Source: Neobacillus sp. DY30 (GTDB lineage: Bacteria > Bacillota > Bacilli > Bacillales > Cytobacillaceae). From it: a stretch of 64,000 bases of DNA. The notes beneath the pieces are model-generated. The model was not told the DNA's origin. It saw only the letters and a program-made list of their open reading frames with translations, and searched no databases. The position numbers and the translations under genes were made by a program. Where the stretch lies: assembly GCF_030123065.1 (NCBI RefSeq), contig NZ_CP126093.1, forward strand, positions 6,020,001-6,084,000, read 5' to 3'. Positions 35,196 through 44,450 of the stretch are shown in pieces. Numbering within the stretch: position 1 is the first letter of the stretch; each line of letters starts with the position of its first letter.

Positions 35196-36383
35196 TTAAT
35201 TGGTAACAGGTTTTTTTGTTTGTTCAGGCTTTTGTTTCTCTGATCTTCTGACGAAATCTTGAATGAGTTTATAATAGGCATTTGCCATCATCCAAATACT
35301 TTCTTTTTCATCTTCAAAGAAATCAATATTAAAACCATCTAAATTGTTATTTAGGGTTTTTAGATAATCCTTTAAGACTGTTGCTCCACCGCCCACAAAG
35401 TAGCAAATCTCTGTTTGTGAGTTCTTTGACCAAACATTTCGTAATAAACGATATTGTTTCTTTGCTAAATCAAGTAGAATGCGGTCTGTGATATCATGAA
35501 CACTTGTTCTGCTCCCTCTAACCATGATATGGTTACGGTCGTTTTTCTTCGTAATGATTTCAACAACATCGCGACGGCTATCTAATTCTACGCCATGCTT
35601 TTTTCTAATCTCTTCACGGATTGCTTCCAATGATTCTGAAACTCCAAGATTAAAACCTTGTGCTTTATCATCATCTACATTGCGGTTTTTAATAACAGCA
35701 ATATCTGTTGATAAACCGCCGATATCTTGAATAAGAATCCGCTTATCGATTAAGTCTTTATTAATAATTTTCGAATTATTATCCATTACTAGGTTAATAA
35801 AAGCCGCAAAACCCTCTGGGTATACCTTAATCTCATCAAACTTGATATTTACCTTTAAACCTTGGTATTTAGGTGTAACGAGAAACTCTACTTGATGGAC
35901 GGAACCTATTAATTTTGAACGATAGCCGGCATCTTTCCCTTCCTTAACTTCACGAAGAGGGAGGCCCGTTCCAAGTGTATAGTTCGCATCAATGACGTTT
36001 TTCGTTTGACGGAAATTATTTTTATTTCCTTCCTTCACAGCATCCAGTGCCAATGTAGTAAAAAGAAGAACTAAGGTTTGGTCTTCTTCGGACTTGCTGC
36101 TGCCTGGATCTAGTTCTGTCCCATTAGGGCTTTTAGTTGCAAGATTCCCAACACGGTAAATAGCATTGTTATCCTTCAAAGCAGGGGAGTGTACTCTGAC
36201 ATGAATGCCATCGAGAGGATTTTTGTCATCTAATTCTTCAATTCCAATTACAGGACGGTCTTCTGTATCTCTGGCAATAATATTAGGGATATTAAGTTCA
36301 TATTCCATTTCTCCAAAAATCGCCTTAATGGAGTCATTTCCAACATCAACGGCTGCAATTCTAGTATTATTCAAAATTGTCAT
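35196..36383 (-). CDS. ParM/Alp-type bacterial actin
   Basis: A 395-residue actin-fold ATPase of the ParM/StbA (Alp N-domain) family. The phosphate 1 loop is AAVDVGNDSIKAIFG (residues about 10-24), phosphate 2 is IQDIGGLSTDIAVI (about 223-236) and the adenosine motif is YFVGGGATVLKDYL (about 330-343). Such proteins polymerise to push plasmid copies apart. The ATG at 36383 lies directly against AAAGG; the TTG at 36374 is better spaced, so the real start may be three codons later. Operon with the parR-like gene. Location between clearly chromosomal genes is unusual. Confidence 0.85.
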   Translation of the reverse strand: MTILNNTRIAAVDVGNDSIKAIFGEMEYELNIPNIIARDTEDRPVIGIEELDDKNPLDGIHVRVHSPALKDNNAIYRVGNLATKSPNGTELDPGSSKSEEDQTLVLLFTTLALDAVKEGNKNNFRQTKNVIDANYTLGTGLPLREVKEGKDAGYRSKLIGSVHQVEFLVTPKYQGLKVNIKFDEIKVYPEGFAAFINLVMDNNSKIINKDLIDKRILIQDIGGLSTDIAVIKNRNVDDDKAQGFNLGVSESLEAIREEIRKKHGVELDSRRDVVEIITKKNDRNHIMVRGSRTSVHDITDRILLDLAKKQYRLLRNVWSKNSQTEICYFVGGGATVLKDYLKTLNNNLDGFNIDFFEDEKESIWMMANAYYKLIQDFVRRSEKQKPEQTKKPVTN

Positions 36384-36493
36384 CCTTTCATTCTATTAGT
36401 TTAGATGTTAATGAAGATATGTATTTCATTTCTCTAGTCTTAGATTATATGAGATTGATAGATTCTTCAATCATGAAGTATAAAAGAAATCAA

Positions 36494-36685
36494 AGTGTAA
36501 AATTGTAAACAATACGTAATCGTTGTATACAATATTCGTTTACAACGATTACAAACACGTAAACATAGCGTAAAATCAACATGTACACACGTTTGTACAC
36601 TTGTTTACATTTTTGTAAACACAATGTAAACAACTTTGTAGACATGTACACACTATGCGTAAACACGTAAACGTTTTTTGTAAAC
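36494..36685. repeat. Array of about 16 degenerate TGTAAAC/CGTAAAC/TGTACAC heptamers (centromere-like)
   Basis: Heptamers at 36504, 36515, 36524, 36558, 36569, 36582, 36594, 36614, 36625, 36637, 36645, 36658, 36666 and 36679 on the + strand, and reversed (GTTTACA/GATTACA) at 36538, 36547 and 36603. Steps are 8-13 bases, averaging about one helical turn. The array ends 110 bases upstream of the actin gene start. The layout matches a parC/operator site for an RHH adaptor. No protein is encoded here. Confidence 0.75.
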
Positions 36686-36719
36686 AAAAAAATAGACTCT
36701 CAATTAAGAGAGTCTATTC
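36686..36719 (-). terminator. Terminator of the 153-aa gene
   Basis: AATAGACTCTC (36690-36700) pairs with GAGAGTCTATT (36708-36718); on the - strand TTTTTTT follows. It insulates the heptamer array from the neighbouring gene. Confidence 0.88.
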
Positions 36720-37175
36720 CTTTTCGGTACGTTTTTTTCCTTCCTCTGTTACTGCAAAGGTCCGAACCATTTTTTTAATTTTTTCCGGTTTTCTGAATCT
36801 TAGTGCAGACCAGTCATCGTCAATGGCAATTTGTCGGACAGGCTCAAAACCTTCTTCAGAGAGCATACCTGTAACAGTATCACGGCTGCAATCTGACCCT
36901 TTATAGGTTTTTGAGGTTTTCTTTGGATAACAAAGCCAGAGTAGTCCATCCTTACTAACAAAAGAAACCGCTTTTTTTGCAAGTGTTTGAAGTTCTTGAT
37001 TACTTGTCCCAAACACTTGTACAAAATCATACTTCTCAAGTTCGGCCTGTTGATGAACCTCCCCTTCAAACGCACACTTAATACTATCATAAGACTTTGG
37101 TGCGTTAATCACTAAAACCGGCTGTCCTTGATCCTTAAAATTCAACTTTTTTAATACAGGAGCTGCTTCCGTCAT
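36714..37175 (-). CDS. Hypothetical cytoplasmic protein (153 aa), DUF3052-like
   Basis: Not firmly recognised. The pattern LVINAPKSYDSIKCAF near the start, YDFVQVFGTSNQELQTLAKK, then DGLLWLCYPKKTSKTYKG and DWSALRFRKPE suggests the DUF3052-like group with a Rossmann-type alternation; the charged tail (VTEEGKKRTEKE) is disordered. No signal peptide. RBS GAGGAGG before the ATG at 37175. Monocistronic with its own terminator. Its position next to the partition module is probably coincidental. Confidence 0.65.
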   Translation of the reverse strand: MTEAAPVLKKLNFKDQGQPVLVINAPKSYDSIKCAFEGEVHQQAELEKYDFVQVFGTSNQELQTLAKKAVSFVSKDGLLWLCYPKKTSKTYKGSDCSRDTVTGMLSEEGFEPVRQIAIDDDWSALRFRKPEKIKKMVRTFAVTEEGKKRTEKE

Positions 37176-37419
37176 TAATTAATCCTCCTCTCATTCTATA
37201 TAGTCTCAATCATAGCATATACAAGATTACTGAAAATTATAATAGTAACTCCATCTCCTATTACTTAAATCTATTATCAAAATCTACCTTCACAAAAAAA
37301 TGCTAGAAATTGGGTATTTCGACTCCCTAAATAAAAAGGAAATTAGGTAATTCGTTCCTCTCTTATATCTGATAATTCTGATATATTGTAATTCTCAAAT
37401 AATTTTAGGAGTGACGTAC

Positions 37420-39255
37420 ATGTTAAAAGTACTATCAAAAACCGGTCTAACTCTAGCATTAGCTGGAAGTATTGTGGCAGCAGGCTTTCAACCTACTGAA
37501 GCCCCATACACAACAAAAAGTACATACTCTCTCAGCCCAGCAGAATTCGTTGGAGCTGCTCCAGAACTAGCAGCAAAGGCAAAGGAACTAGGAGTTGATT
37601 TATCAAAGGTTGACCCTGCAGAAAAGGCTAATATAGGAACAAAATTCCAGGAGCCTGGCAATAATCACGTAGCGTATAAGGAAGCAACAGGTGATGTACC
37701 TGTTCTTGTTATTCTAGCAAAATATAAGACCGGCGATGAACCAGTCGGTGACTTACCTGGACAAGTTCCAGCTCATTACTATGAAGACTTAATTTTCGGT
37801 ACAGAATATAACCCATACGAGTTGGAATATTTTAAAAAATATGCCCAATACAACGGTGTTCAAGCCCCAACAGATCGTACTATGCAAAATGCTTATAAAG
37901 AATCCAGTGATGATAGAATTAATTTAGTTCGCAAAGAAAACACAGAATTTGTTTGGGTAGAACTACCTCATGGTGCTTCATACTATTTAGACCAAGAGGG
38001 TAAGTATGCTGAAAATGGCAAATATGTATTAGGAAATGTAAACGGAGATGCGCATACAGGAGAATTCGTCCGAGACCTATTAAAAGCTGCTGACGCACAA
38101 GTAGATTTCTCAAAGTATGCTGAAAATGGTGAAGTACCAAACATTTTTGTTGTTCACGAAGGAACAGGAGCAGAATGGAGCCGAGACCCAGCTCAATTCT
38201 GGTCTCATAAATGGAGTTTATTAAGTGCCTTATACTATGGTAAATACTATGAAACTGGTAAACCGGCAGATGTACATGCTGGAATGAGTCAAGCTGCTTG
38301 GATTGATAAGACTATTACTCAAGATATGACATATGATGGCGTAGTTGTAAACAACTACAATATCCAGCCTGCTATTGGCGGTAATGTTGCTGGCTTTAAC
38401 GTTGCAACTAACGGATATGATGAAGCATCAAAAACAGGTCCATACCCTGCACAAGCTGGGGTTTATGCACATGAATTTGGACATGCATTAGGACTTCCAG
38501 ATTTCTATGATACTCTTTATACTTCTGAAGGTGTTGGAAACTACTCGATGATGGCCGGCGGTTCATGGATGCGTTATCCAGACAATAACGCCTACTCTGG
38601 TAACTCACCTACTCATTTTGATCCATTCTCTAAGGTTTTCCTTGGCTGGGCAGAACCTATTAATGTAACACCTGCCGATGGTGTCAAAGAGATTACTTTA
38701 CCGGCTATTAATAATGCGGACGCAACAAATGGAATTGTAAAAATGGAGGTCCCTGGTTCTAACGGAACAGAGTACTTCTTATTTGAAAACGTACAGCAAG
38801 ATGGTTTTAATAAAGGCTTAATCCGCCAAGGTGCAGATTCTCACGGATTATTAGCATGGCATGTTGACGAAAATATCATTAACTTATATCAAACTGCCGG
38901 CTTCCGCCCTAATAACGTTGAAAACTGGATGAACAAGCGGTTCCAGTATAACCAGTCACAAACTGCCAGCAACGGTACTGTTGTTACTCACTACGGATTA
39001 TCTCTTCTTCAAGCTGATGGATTATATGAATTGGAAAAGAATTTAAACCGCGGTAACGCCGGAGACTTCTTCAAAACAGGCGCGAAGATCACTCCAACTT
39101 CTTCTAATGTTCATACTGGTTCCTACTACTTCTGGAAGGGCTATAGCGCTACTCCTGCAGACTCTGGAATCCATGTAAACGATATTAAAGAAAATGCAGA
39201 TGGTTCTATCACTGCTAAATTCTATTATAATTTTAATGAAGGTACAAAAAAATAG
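37420..39255 (+). CDS. Secreted M6-family metalloprotease (InhA-like, short form)
   Basis: About 611 residues with a signal peptide (LSKTGLTLALAGSIVAAGF). The zinc-binding motif HEFGHALGLPDFYD lies at about residue 350, followed by SMMAGGSWM, as in immune inhibitor A proteases of the M6 family. A pro-region precedes it. Unlike the next gene it lacks the shared C-terminal TDGG/WDF module. It is an extracellular protease degrading proteins. ATG at 37420 has AGGAG 8 bases upstream; the GTG at 37411 lies next to that site. It has its own terminator. Confidence 0.9.
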   Translation: MLKVLSKTGLTLALAGSIVAAGFQPTEAPYTTKSTYSLSPAEFVGAAPELAAKAKELGVDLSKVDPAEKANIGTKFQEPGNNHVAYKEATGDVPVLVILAKYKTGDEPVGDLPGQVPAHYYEDLIFGTEYNPYELEYFKKYAQYNGVQAPTDRTMQNAYKESSDDRINLVRKENTEFVWVELPHGASYYLDQEGKYAENGKYVLGNVNGDAHTGEFVRDLLKAADAQVDFSKYAENGEVPNIFVVHEGTGAEWSRDPAQFWSHKWSLLSALYYGKYYETGKPADVHAGMSQAAWIDKTITQDMTYDGVVVNNYNIQPAIGGNVAGFNVATNGYDEASKTGPYPAQAGVYAHEFGHALGLPDFYDTLYTSEGVGNYSMMAGGSWMRYPDNNAYSGNSPTHFDPFSKVFLGWAEPINVTPADGVKEITLPAINNADATNGIVKMEVPGSNGTEYFLFENVQQDGFNKGLIRQGADSHGLLAWHVDENIINLYQTAGFRPNNVENWMNKRFQYNQSQTASNGTVVTHYGLSLLQADGLYELEKNLNRGNAGDFFKTGAKITPTSSNVHTGSYYFWKGYSATPADSGIHVNDIKENADGSITAKFYYNFNEGTKK

Positions 39256-39259
39256 TTTA

Positions 39260-39294
39260 GGAAAACCTGAGTCCCTTAGGCTCAGGTTTTTTGT
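39260..39294 (+). terminator. Terminator of the first M6 protease gene
   Basis: AAAACCTGAG and CTCAGGTTTTTT form the stem around a 9-base loop. Confidence 0.9.
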
Positions 39295-39405
39295 CTAATT
39301 TTATAAGAATCTTCCTTCTTTTTGTAAAATTAAACCTTATATGGACGAAGAATGTTGTCGATTTTTTAAGTATTTATTCTATTTTTGTATTTAATAAATT
39401 TAATA

Positions 39406-39434
39406 TTTACAATATTCAGTGTAAGATATATCAT
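39406..39434 (+). promoter_or_regulatory. Sigma-A-type promoter of the second M6 protease gene
   Basis: TTTACA (39406-39411), 17 bases, TATCAT (39429-39434). It lies within an AT-rich 300-base gap and implies a leader of about 120 bases. A GTTGTCGAT sequence at 39354-39362 is near a Spo0A box but is not a full match. Confidence 0.4.
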
Positions 39435-39563
39435 CATATTACACTACTACTCTCTTAGGGACACGAAACTTTTTTTAGAATAGTAGATTTTAATAGTTGT
39501 GGGGTGATTTATACATACTGACCAGTTGGTTAAAAGGGGTAAAATAGAAAAGGGAGGTTCTAT

Positions 39564-41933
39564 ATGAAGAAGAGAAAAATATTATCCACTGCATTAACTC
39601 TTTCTTTAGGACTAGGGTTAGTTAATGCCACTTCAGTTCCACCAAATATTAAAGCTGCTGATTTTGCTTCTAAATTAACATCACATGGTGCCCCAATCGA
39701 TCTTGGCATTGCCAATGATGAGAGATTAATAGAAATGCTCAAGAAAAATGGCATAATTGCTAAAAATGCTACCCCAGCAGAGGCAGAAAAAGCCTTACAA
39801 AAATACCTAAAAGATAAAGCAGCTGGTGCTTCAAAGGAAACTGGTGAGCTTCATAAGCACGAAAAGGAATTACAAAGTACATTAAAAGCCAACCTGGCAA
39901 ATACAGGCTTAGTTAGTGGCAAAGGCAATAAGCTGGGACAGTCGAGTACAGTTAATCCTGTAAACGAAGAGGTTTGGAATGGAGGTCAACGTATAGATAA
40001 TGTATTAGTATTACTTATTGAGTATCCAGACTTTCCAGCTGCGAATATTAAATCGGATGAGACCGATATGTTCTACGAGGACTATACAAAACAGCATTAT
40101 GAAGATATGATTTTTGGTAAAAATGGATATAAGGGACCTAATGGTCAAACACTAATATCGGTTAAACAGTATTATGAACAACAATCCGGTGGCAGCTATA
40201 GCATTGATGGTCAAGTTGCAGGATGGTATAAAGCCTCCCAGCCTGCTGCCTATTATGGCGGAAATGATTCAAGTGATAATGACAAAAATCCCCGCGGCCT
40301 TGTTAAAGAAGCACTACTAGCTGTTGCAAATGACAAAACTGTAAATCTAAAAAATTATGATAAAGAAGACCGTTATGACTTAGATGGAGACGGAAATCTT
40401 CGTGAGCCAGATGGATTAATCGATCATTTAATGATCGTTCATTCTAGCGTTGGTGAAGAAGCAGGCGGGGGTTCCCTAGGAGCTGATGCCATTTGGTCTC
40501 ACCGATGGGATCTTGGGGCTGTGACGACACTTCCTCGCACAAAGGCAGATGTTCGTTACTGGGGAGGTAATATGGCTGCCTATGACTATACAATTGAACC
40601 GGCAGATGGCGCTGCAGGTGTATTTGCCCATGAGTATGGTCATGACCTTGGTCTTCCTGACGAGTATGATACCATCTACTCTGGGGCAGGTGAACCTGTA
40701 GAGTATTGGTCCATTATGTCAAGCGGAAGCTGGGCAGGAGATGTTTCCGGAACAGAACCAACTGGATTTAGTCCGTATGCAAGGGAATTTTTACAAGCTT
40801 CTATGCCTGGAAGTAACTGGCTAACAGGAACTACCTTAAACCTAAGTGAAGTTACAAGTAAAGGGAAGGAAATCCTTCTTGACCAGGCAAACTCCAAAGG
40901 AACAAATAATGACGCTGTACGGATTGATTTACCTGAAAAGGTAACTGTTATAAACACTCCAAAGGACGGTAATTTTGAATATCATGGCGGTAAAGGTGAT
41001 GAAGCAGATCACACCATGGTAGCTTCACTTGACTTAACAGCGGCGTCTACTGCTACACTTGATTTTGATGCTTGGTACAATATTGAAGAAGATTGGGATT
41101 TTGCTATGGTCCAAATATCAACAGATGGTGGCACTTCATGGAAATCCTTATCAACTCCGAATACGAGTTCCTCTTTAGTTGAAGGCGGGTATCCTGCGAT
41201 TAAAGAAAATCTACCAGGTTACACAGGCACAAGTAATGGCTGGATTCATGAAACAATTAATATAAGCGAATACGCTGGACAAAATATCAAACTTCAATTC
41301 CGTTCTATGTCAGATTGGGGTGCGAATTTAGAAGGCTTTTTTGTAGACAATATAAAAGTAACTGCTGATGGAAGCGAAATATTCTTTGATGGCGCTGAAG
41401 GAGATTCTAAATTTACTTTTAATGGCTTTAAAAAGGATAGTGGTAAAACTACAGGTACTCACTATTACTTATTAGAATGGAGATCACACAATGGTGTTGA
41501 TGCAGGTTTAGCACATATCCGTCGTGGTGCAAGCTTAATGAGCTATAACTCAGGATTAGTTGTTTGGTATGTCGATGAAACATATGGTGAAAATTGGACT
41601 GGAATACATCCTGGTGACGGGTTTTTAGGAGTTGTTGATGCAGATCAGCATACACTTTCATGGAGCAATAAAGCCCTTGCGTCAACTCGATACCAAGTAC
41701 ATGATGCTGCCTTTAGTCTAACTAAAGCAGATAATATGTTTATTAATTATCCAGGTCAGTTTACTATGACAGATAACTATACTCAACTTAACCCGCTATT
41801 CGATGACAGTGCAGACTACAGTAATCCTGGTCTCGTGGACGCAGGACGTAATGTACCAAAGTACGGATTAAAGTTCCGTGTGGTTGGTGAAAGTGCTGAT
41901 CGTACGGTTGGTAAAGTATTAATCTTTAAATAA
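39564..41933 (+). CDS. Immune inhibitor A-type M6 metalloprotease
   Basis: A 789-residue secreted protease. A signal peptide (MKKRKILSTALTLSLGLGLV) and pro-region precede the catalytic domain with HEYGHDLGLPDEYD at about residue 355 and SIMSSGSWAGD. Residues about 460-610 are a MAM/VEG-like jelly-roll module (DWDFAMVQISTDGGTSWKS, YAGQNIKLQFRSMSDWG, GFFVDNIKV), then a C-terminal InhA domain. Length and domain order match InhA proteases of Bacillus, which cleave antimicrobial peptides and host or nutrient proteins. RBS GGGAGG before ATG. Confidence 0.92.
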   Translation: MKKRKILSTALTLSLGLGLVNATSVPPNIKAADFASKLTSHGAPIDLGIANDERLIEMLKKNGIIAKNATPAEAEKALQKYLKDKAAGASKETGELHKHEKELQSTLKANLANTGLVSGKGNKLGQSSTVNPVNEEVWNGGQRIDNVLVLLIEYPDFPAANIKSDETDMFYEDYTKQHYEDMIFGKNGYKGPNGQTLISVKQYYEQQSGGSYSIDGQVAGWYKASQPAAYYGGNDSSDNDKNPRGLVKEALLAVANDKTVNLKNYDKEDRYDLDGDGNLREPDGLIDHLMIVHSSVGEEAGGGSLGADAIWSHRWDLGAVTTLPRTKADVRYWGGNMAAYDYTIEPADGAAGVFAHEYGHDLGLPDEYDTIYSGAGEPVEYWSIMSSGSWAGDVSGTEPTGFSPYAREFLQASMPGSNWLTGTTLNLSEVTSKGKEILLDQANSKGTNNDAVRIDLPEKVTVINTPKDGNFEYHGGKGDEADHTMVASLDLTAASTATLDFDAWYNIEEDWDFAMVQISTDGGTSWKSLSTPNTSSSLVEGGYPAIKENLPGYTGTSNGWIHETINISEYAGQNIKLQFRSMSDWGANLEGFFVDNIKVTADGSEIFFDGAEGDSKFTFNGFKKDSGKTTGTHYYLLEWRSHNGVDAGLAHIRRGASLMSYNSGLVVWYVDETYGENWTGIHPGDGFLGVVDADQHTLSWSNKALASTRYQVHDAAFSLTKADNMFINYPGQFTMTDNYTQLNPLFDDSADYSNPGLVDAGRNVPKYGLKFRVVGESADRTVGKVLIFK

Positions 41934-41952
41934 ACTTAAATGCCTAAATTTA

Positions 41953-41986
41953 GGTGACTCCGGTGCTTGCCGGAGTCATTTTTTAT
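41953..41986 (+). terminator. Terminator of the InhA-like gene
   Basis: TGACTCCGG and CCGGAGTCA around a 6-base loop, followed by TTTTTT. Confidence 0.9.
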
Positions 41987-41991
41987 AATAA

Positions 41992-42032
41992 AAAAACCGA
42001 ACAATGACTATTTTAAAGTCATTGTTCGGTCT
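41992..42032 (-). terminator. Terminator of the gluzincin-like protease gene
   Basis: ACCGAACAATGAC and GTCATTGTTCGGT form a 13-bp stem; the - strand continues with a T run. Back to back with the previous terminator at a convergent junction. Confidence 0.88.
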
Positions 42033-42038
42033 TAATTA

Positions 42039-44168
42039 TTACTTCTTCTTTGCAGATTTCTCTTTCAAATGTACTTCATAGGAAAAATCTACTGGATTTT
42101 TATCATCTGCAGGCGCTGCATAAGAAGTAATCATATAGTTCTTTCCTTCTTGGAATAACTGTCTTAGAGTTAATGCATCCTCTTCAGTTACGTTGAACGG
42201 ATCAACTGTAATTACCTTGTAGTTTGTTTTCGCACCCTTTTTATTACCAACTTCCTTCTCATTGATAAAAGTTACTGTGTAGTTAACATACTGACCAGCT
42301 AACTCTTGGAAGGATTTGAAGTCTTCTGTTGAACTTCCGTCATTTGTATAACCGATTTCTGGAATTTCAATGTTATCAATAAACCAGCCACCGTCAGTGT
42401 GACCCCAGTCTGTTAAGTAACGGAAAGAAACCAATACATTTTGACCGGCATAATCACTTAAATCAAACGATTCTTTTTGCCAAGCTTTTATATTACCAGT
42501 AAAACCAGGTACGTTTTCTTTAATTTTCGGATAGCCTTCTTCGACAACATCAGTACGCGTATTTTCATTTGATAAGCTCTTCCAAGTCTTACCGCCATCA
42601 GTTGATACTTGAACTACCCCGAAATCCCACTGTTCTTCGATATCAAGGTAATTGTCAAAATTTAAAGTTGCTGATTGAACCCCTGATAAATCCGCTTCAA
42701 GGACTATTGCATTATCTGCTTCGTCGCCCTGTCCGCCCCATAATACCTTATTCGCAGCATCCTTAGGATCTGCTACAGATGACCATGGAGTTGCTAAGAA
42801 ATCAACACCATCAAAAGAAATGCTTCTAATCTTATCTTGGAAATCTAATACTTTAAAGTCTCCGCCCCAAGCTGGTACGCCTTCTTTTTCAAATGTTACT
42901 GCCTTTTCAAAGTCAACAGTCTTGCCGCGTTTTTCACCTGTTGTAGCATTCACAACTACATCACGGAGATCGATACTGTCAAAATTATATACTCCATTAC
43001 CTACGCCATCAGAATCTAATGTCAATGCTGTGATAAAGTTTTGGTAAAGTTGTGTAAAGTCCAAATCAGAACCATGTGCTTTTAAGATTTCATTAACACT
43101 GTTGATACCTTGTGATTTACTTAGTGCTAGGTCACGAATAAATTCACGTCCAAATTTATCATTCATGTATAAGGTGAATAAGTATACTTGACCATAGTCT
43201 GCAATTGTTTCAGGTCCAGTTTTTGTTACACGATGCTCATCCCAGTTTACTAGAGAGTTCTCTGGATGGTCTAGGTAGAAGTTAATCGAACTGTCATCGT
43301 GTCCATATCCGCCAAGATATTCAGAGAAAGTAGACATACCTTCATTTATCCATGTTTCCTCTGCACCATCGTTATCAGCATGAATTAAGTGCTGTAACTC
43401 ATGGATTGTTGTTCCGAAGAATGTAGACTCCAAACGAGTTTCCCAGCTATTTGTATCTATTGTAATGATATTTCTATCAATATAGTTCTCTAGTGTTTGC
43501 CAGAAGAAACCAGCAACAAAGAATGGATAAGTAGGGTCCTTATAATTATCATCTTGGATATTATCTACCAACATGATAACCTTATCACTTCCCTCATAGT
43601 ATCCAACTGGGACATTCTTTCCAGCTAGTGGAGATTTCGATCCATCATGAACATCCGGTGTTCCAAAGAACGCAGTTGCCTTCGGGTAAATATTATTATC
43701 AAACTCATCACGAAGTTTATCCGCTTGCTCTTGCGTTACAACATGTGCTGGGCGTGGATCTCCTGCTGGAAATGAGAGGTCATTTGCAACCCAAATTTCA
43801 ACATTTTCTCCTACACTACGTAGAGTAAATGGTTTGAATTTTAAATTTCTATTTAAAAATTGTTTTACCTGCCCTTCAGTTGGAGCTGTACTGGAAGCAC
43901 TTGAACTTCCTGACGATTGATCCTCATTAAAATTGATTAGAGCAGCTTGTTCAGCAATCTTCTTTTCAGCTTGCTTTAAGTATGAAGAATCTTTACTAAG
44001 TAGATTTAGTTGACCATCAATATCCACTCGATCCCCATAACGCTCTACGTCCCATTTAGGTGCTGTTGCTTCCGCAGCTTCTGCCTTTGAATCGTTAGCT
44101 AATGGAGCAAAAAGTGATAGAGCTAATGCACTAGATGATAGAATTGAAAATAATTTTTTCTTTTTCAA
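42039..44168 (-). CDS. Secreted HExxH metalloprotease with InhA-type C-terminal module
   Basis: About 709 residues. A signal peptide (LFSILSSSALALSLFAPLA) is followed by a pro-region and a catalytic domain with HELQHLIHADNDGAEETWINEG at about residues 255-276: HExxH and a downstream Glu in a NEG motif, as in gluzincins such as hyicolysin-type M30 enzymes, not the M6 metzincin-like motif. Residues about 480-620 match the module of the neighbouring InhA protease (QWDFGVVQVSTDGGKTWKSL, YAGQNVLVSFRYLTDWG, GGWFIDNIEI). Start is TTG at 44168 after GGGAGG; an ATG at 44222 gives no signal peptide at the right place. Confidence 0.85.
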   Translation of the reverse strand: MKKKKLFSILSSSALALSLFAPLANDSKAEAAEATAPKWDVERYGDRVDIDGQLNLLSKDSSYLKQAEKKIAEQAALINFNEDQSSGSSSASSTAPTEGQVKQFLNRNLKFKPFTLRSVGENVEIWVANDLSFPAGDPRPAHVVTQEQADKLRDEFDNNIYPKATAFFGTPDVHDGSKSPLAGKNVPVGYYEGSDKVIMLVDNIQDDNYKDPTYPFFVAGFFWQTLENYIDRNIITIDTNSWETRLESTFFGTTIHELQHLIHADNDGAEETWINEGMSTFSEYLGGYGHDDSSINFYLDHPENSLVNWDEHRVTKTGPETIADYGQVYLFTLYMNDKFGREFIRDLALSKSQGINSVNEILKAHGSDLDFTQLYQNFITALTLDSDGVGNGVYNFDSIDLRDVVVNATTGEKRGKTVDFEKAVTFEKEGVPAWGGDFKVLDFQDKIRSISFDGVDFLATPWSSVADPKDAANKVLWGGQGDEADNAIVLEADLSGVQSATLNFDNYLDIEEQWDFGVVQVSTDGGKTWKSLSNENTRTDVVEEGYPKIKENVPGFTGNIKAWQKESFDLSDYAGQNVLVSFRYLTDWGHTDGGWFIDNIEIPEIGYTNDGSSTEDFKSFQELAGQYVNYTVTFINEKEVGNKKGAKTNYKVITVDPFNVTEEDALTLRQLFQEGKNYMITSYAAPADDKNPVDFSYEVHLKEKSAKKK

Positions 44169-44371
44169 CTTCTGGTTCCTCCCTTTTATCTCTATTATAT
44201 GTTTTCCAAATAATAGTAACATAATGAATTTTTAGAATATATAGTTAATTGGATACAAACAACTGATGCTTAAGTTTCAATTTCCCAACCTCTCACATAC
44301 CCCTTTTTACCTAAAAAAGGAAATATAACTATTCCCGCCGATCTGACAAAAGTACCAAATCTCTATATTAG

Positions 44372-44394
44372 AATTATTTCCTGGAAATAATTCA
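44372..44394. promoter_or_regulatory. Perfect 23-bp palindrome upstream of ilvA
   Basis: Arms GAATTATTTCC (44372-44382) and GGAAATAATTC (44384-44394) around a single T. A possible -10 (TATATT, 44365-44370) abuts it, so it would cover the transcription start: the arrangement of a repressor operator. The regulator is not identified; the sequence is not a CodY box. Confidence 0.6.
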
Positions 44395-44450
44395 TAGTTT
44401 ACTTTTCGCAGCACAACCTAAGAAAAAGGATGTAAACAGGAGGAAGAAAT

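Noticed and set aside
34587-36685. Integrated plasmid or ICE as the explanation of the partition module
   Set aside because: I found no replication initiator, relaxase, integrase, direct-repeat attachment sites or compositional break around it, so integration cannot be claimed from this window.
36490-36687. Small ORF over the heptamer array
   Set aside because: The 65-residue frame arises from the repeated GTAAAC/GTACAC sequence; it has no ribosome binding site and the translation is repetitive Tyr/Val/Cys.
39354-39362. Spo0A box upstream of the second M6 protease gene
   Set aside because: GTTGTCGAT differs from TGTCGAA at a key position and stands alone.
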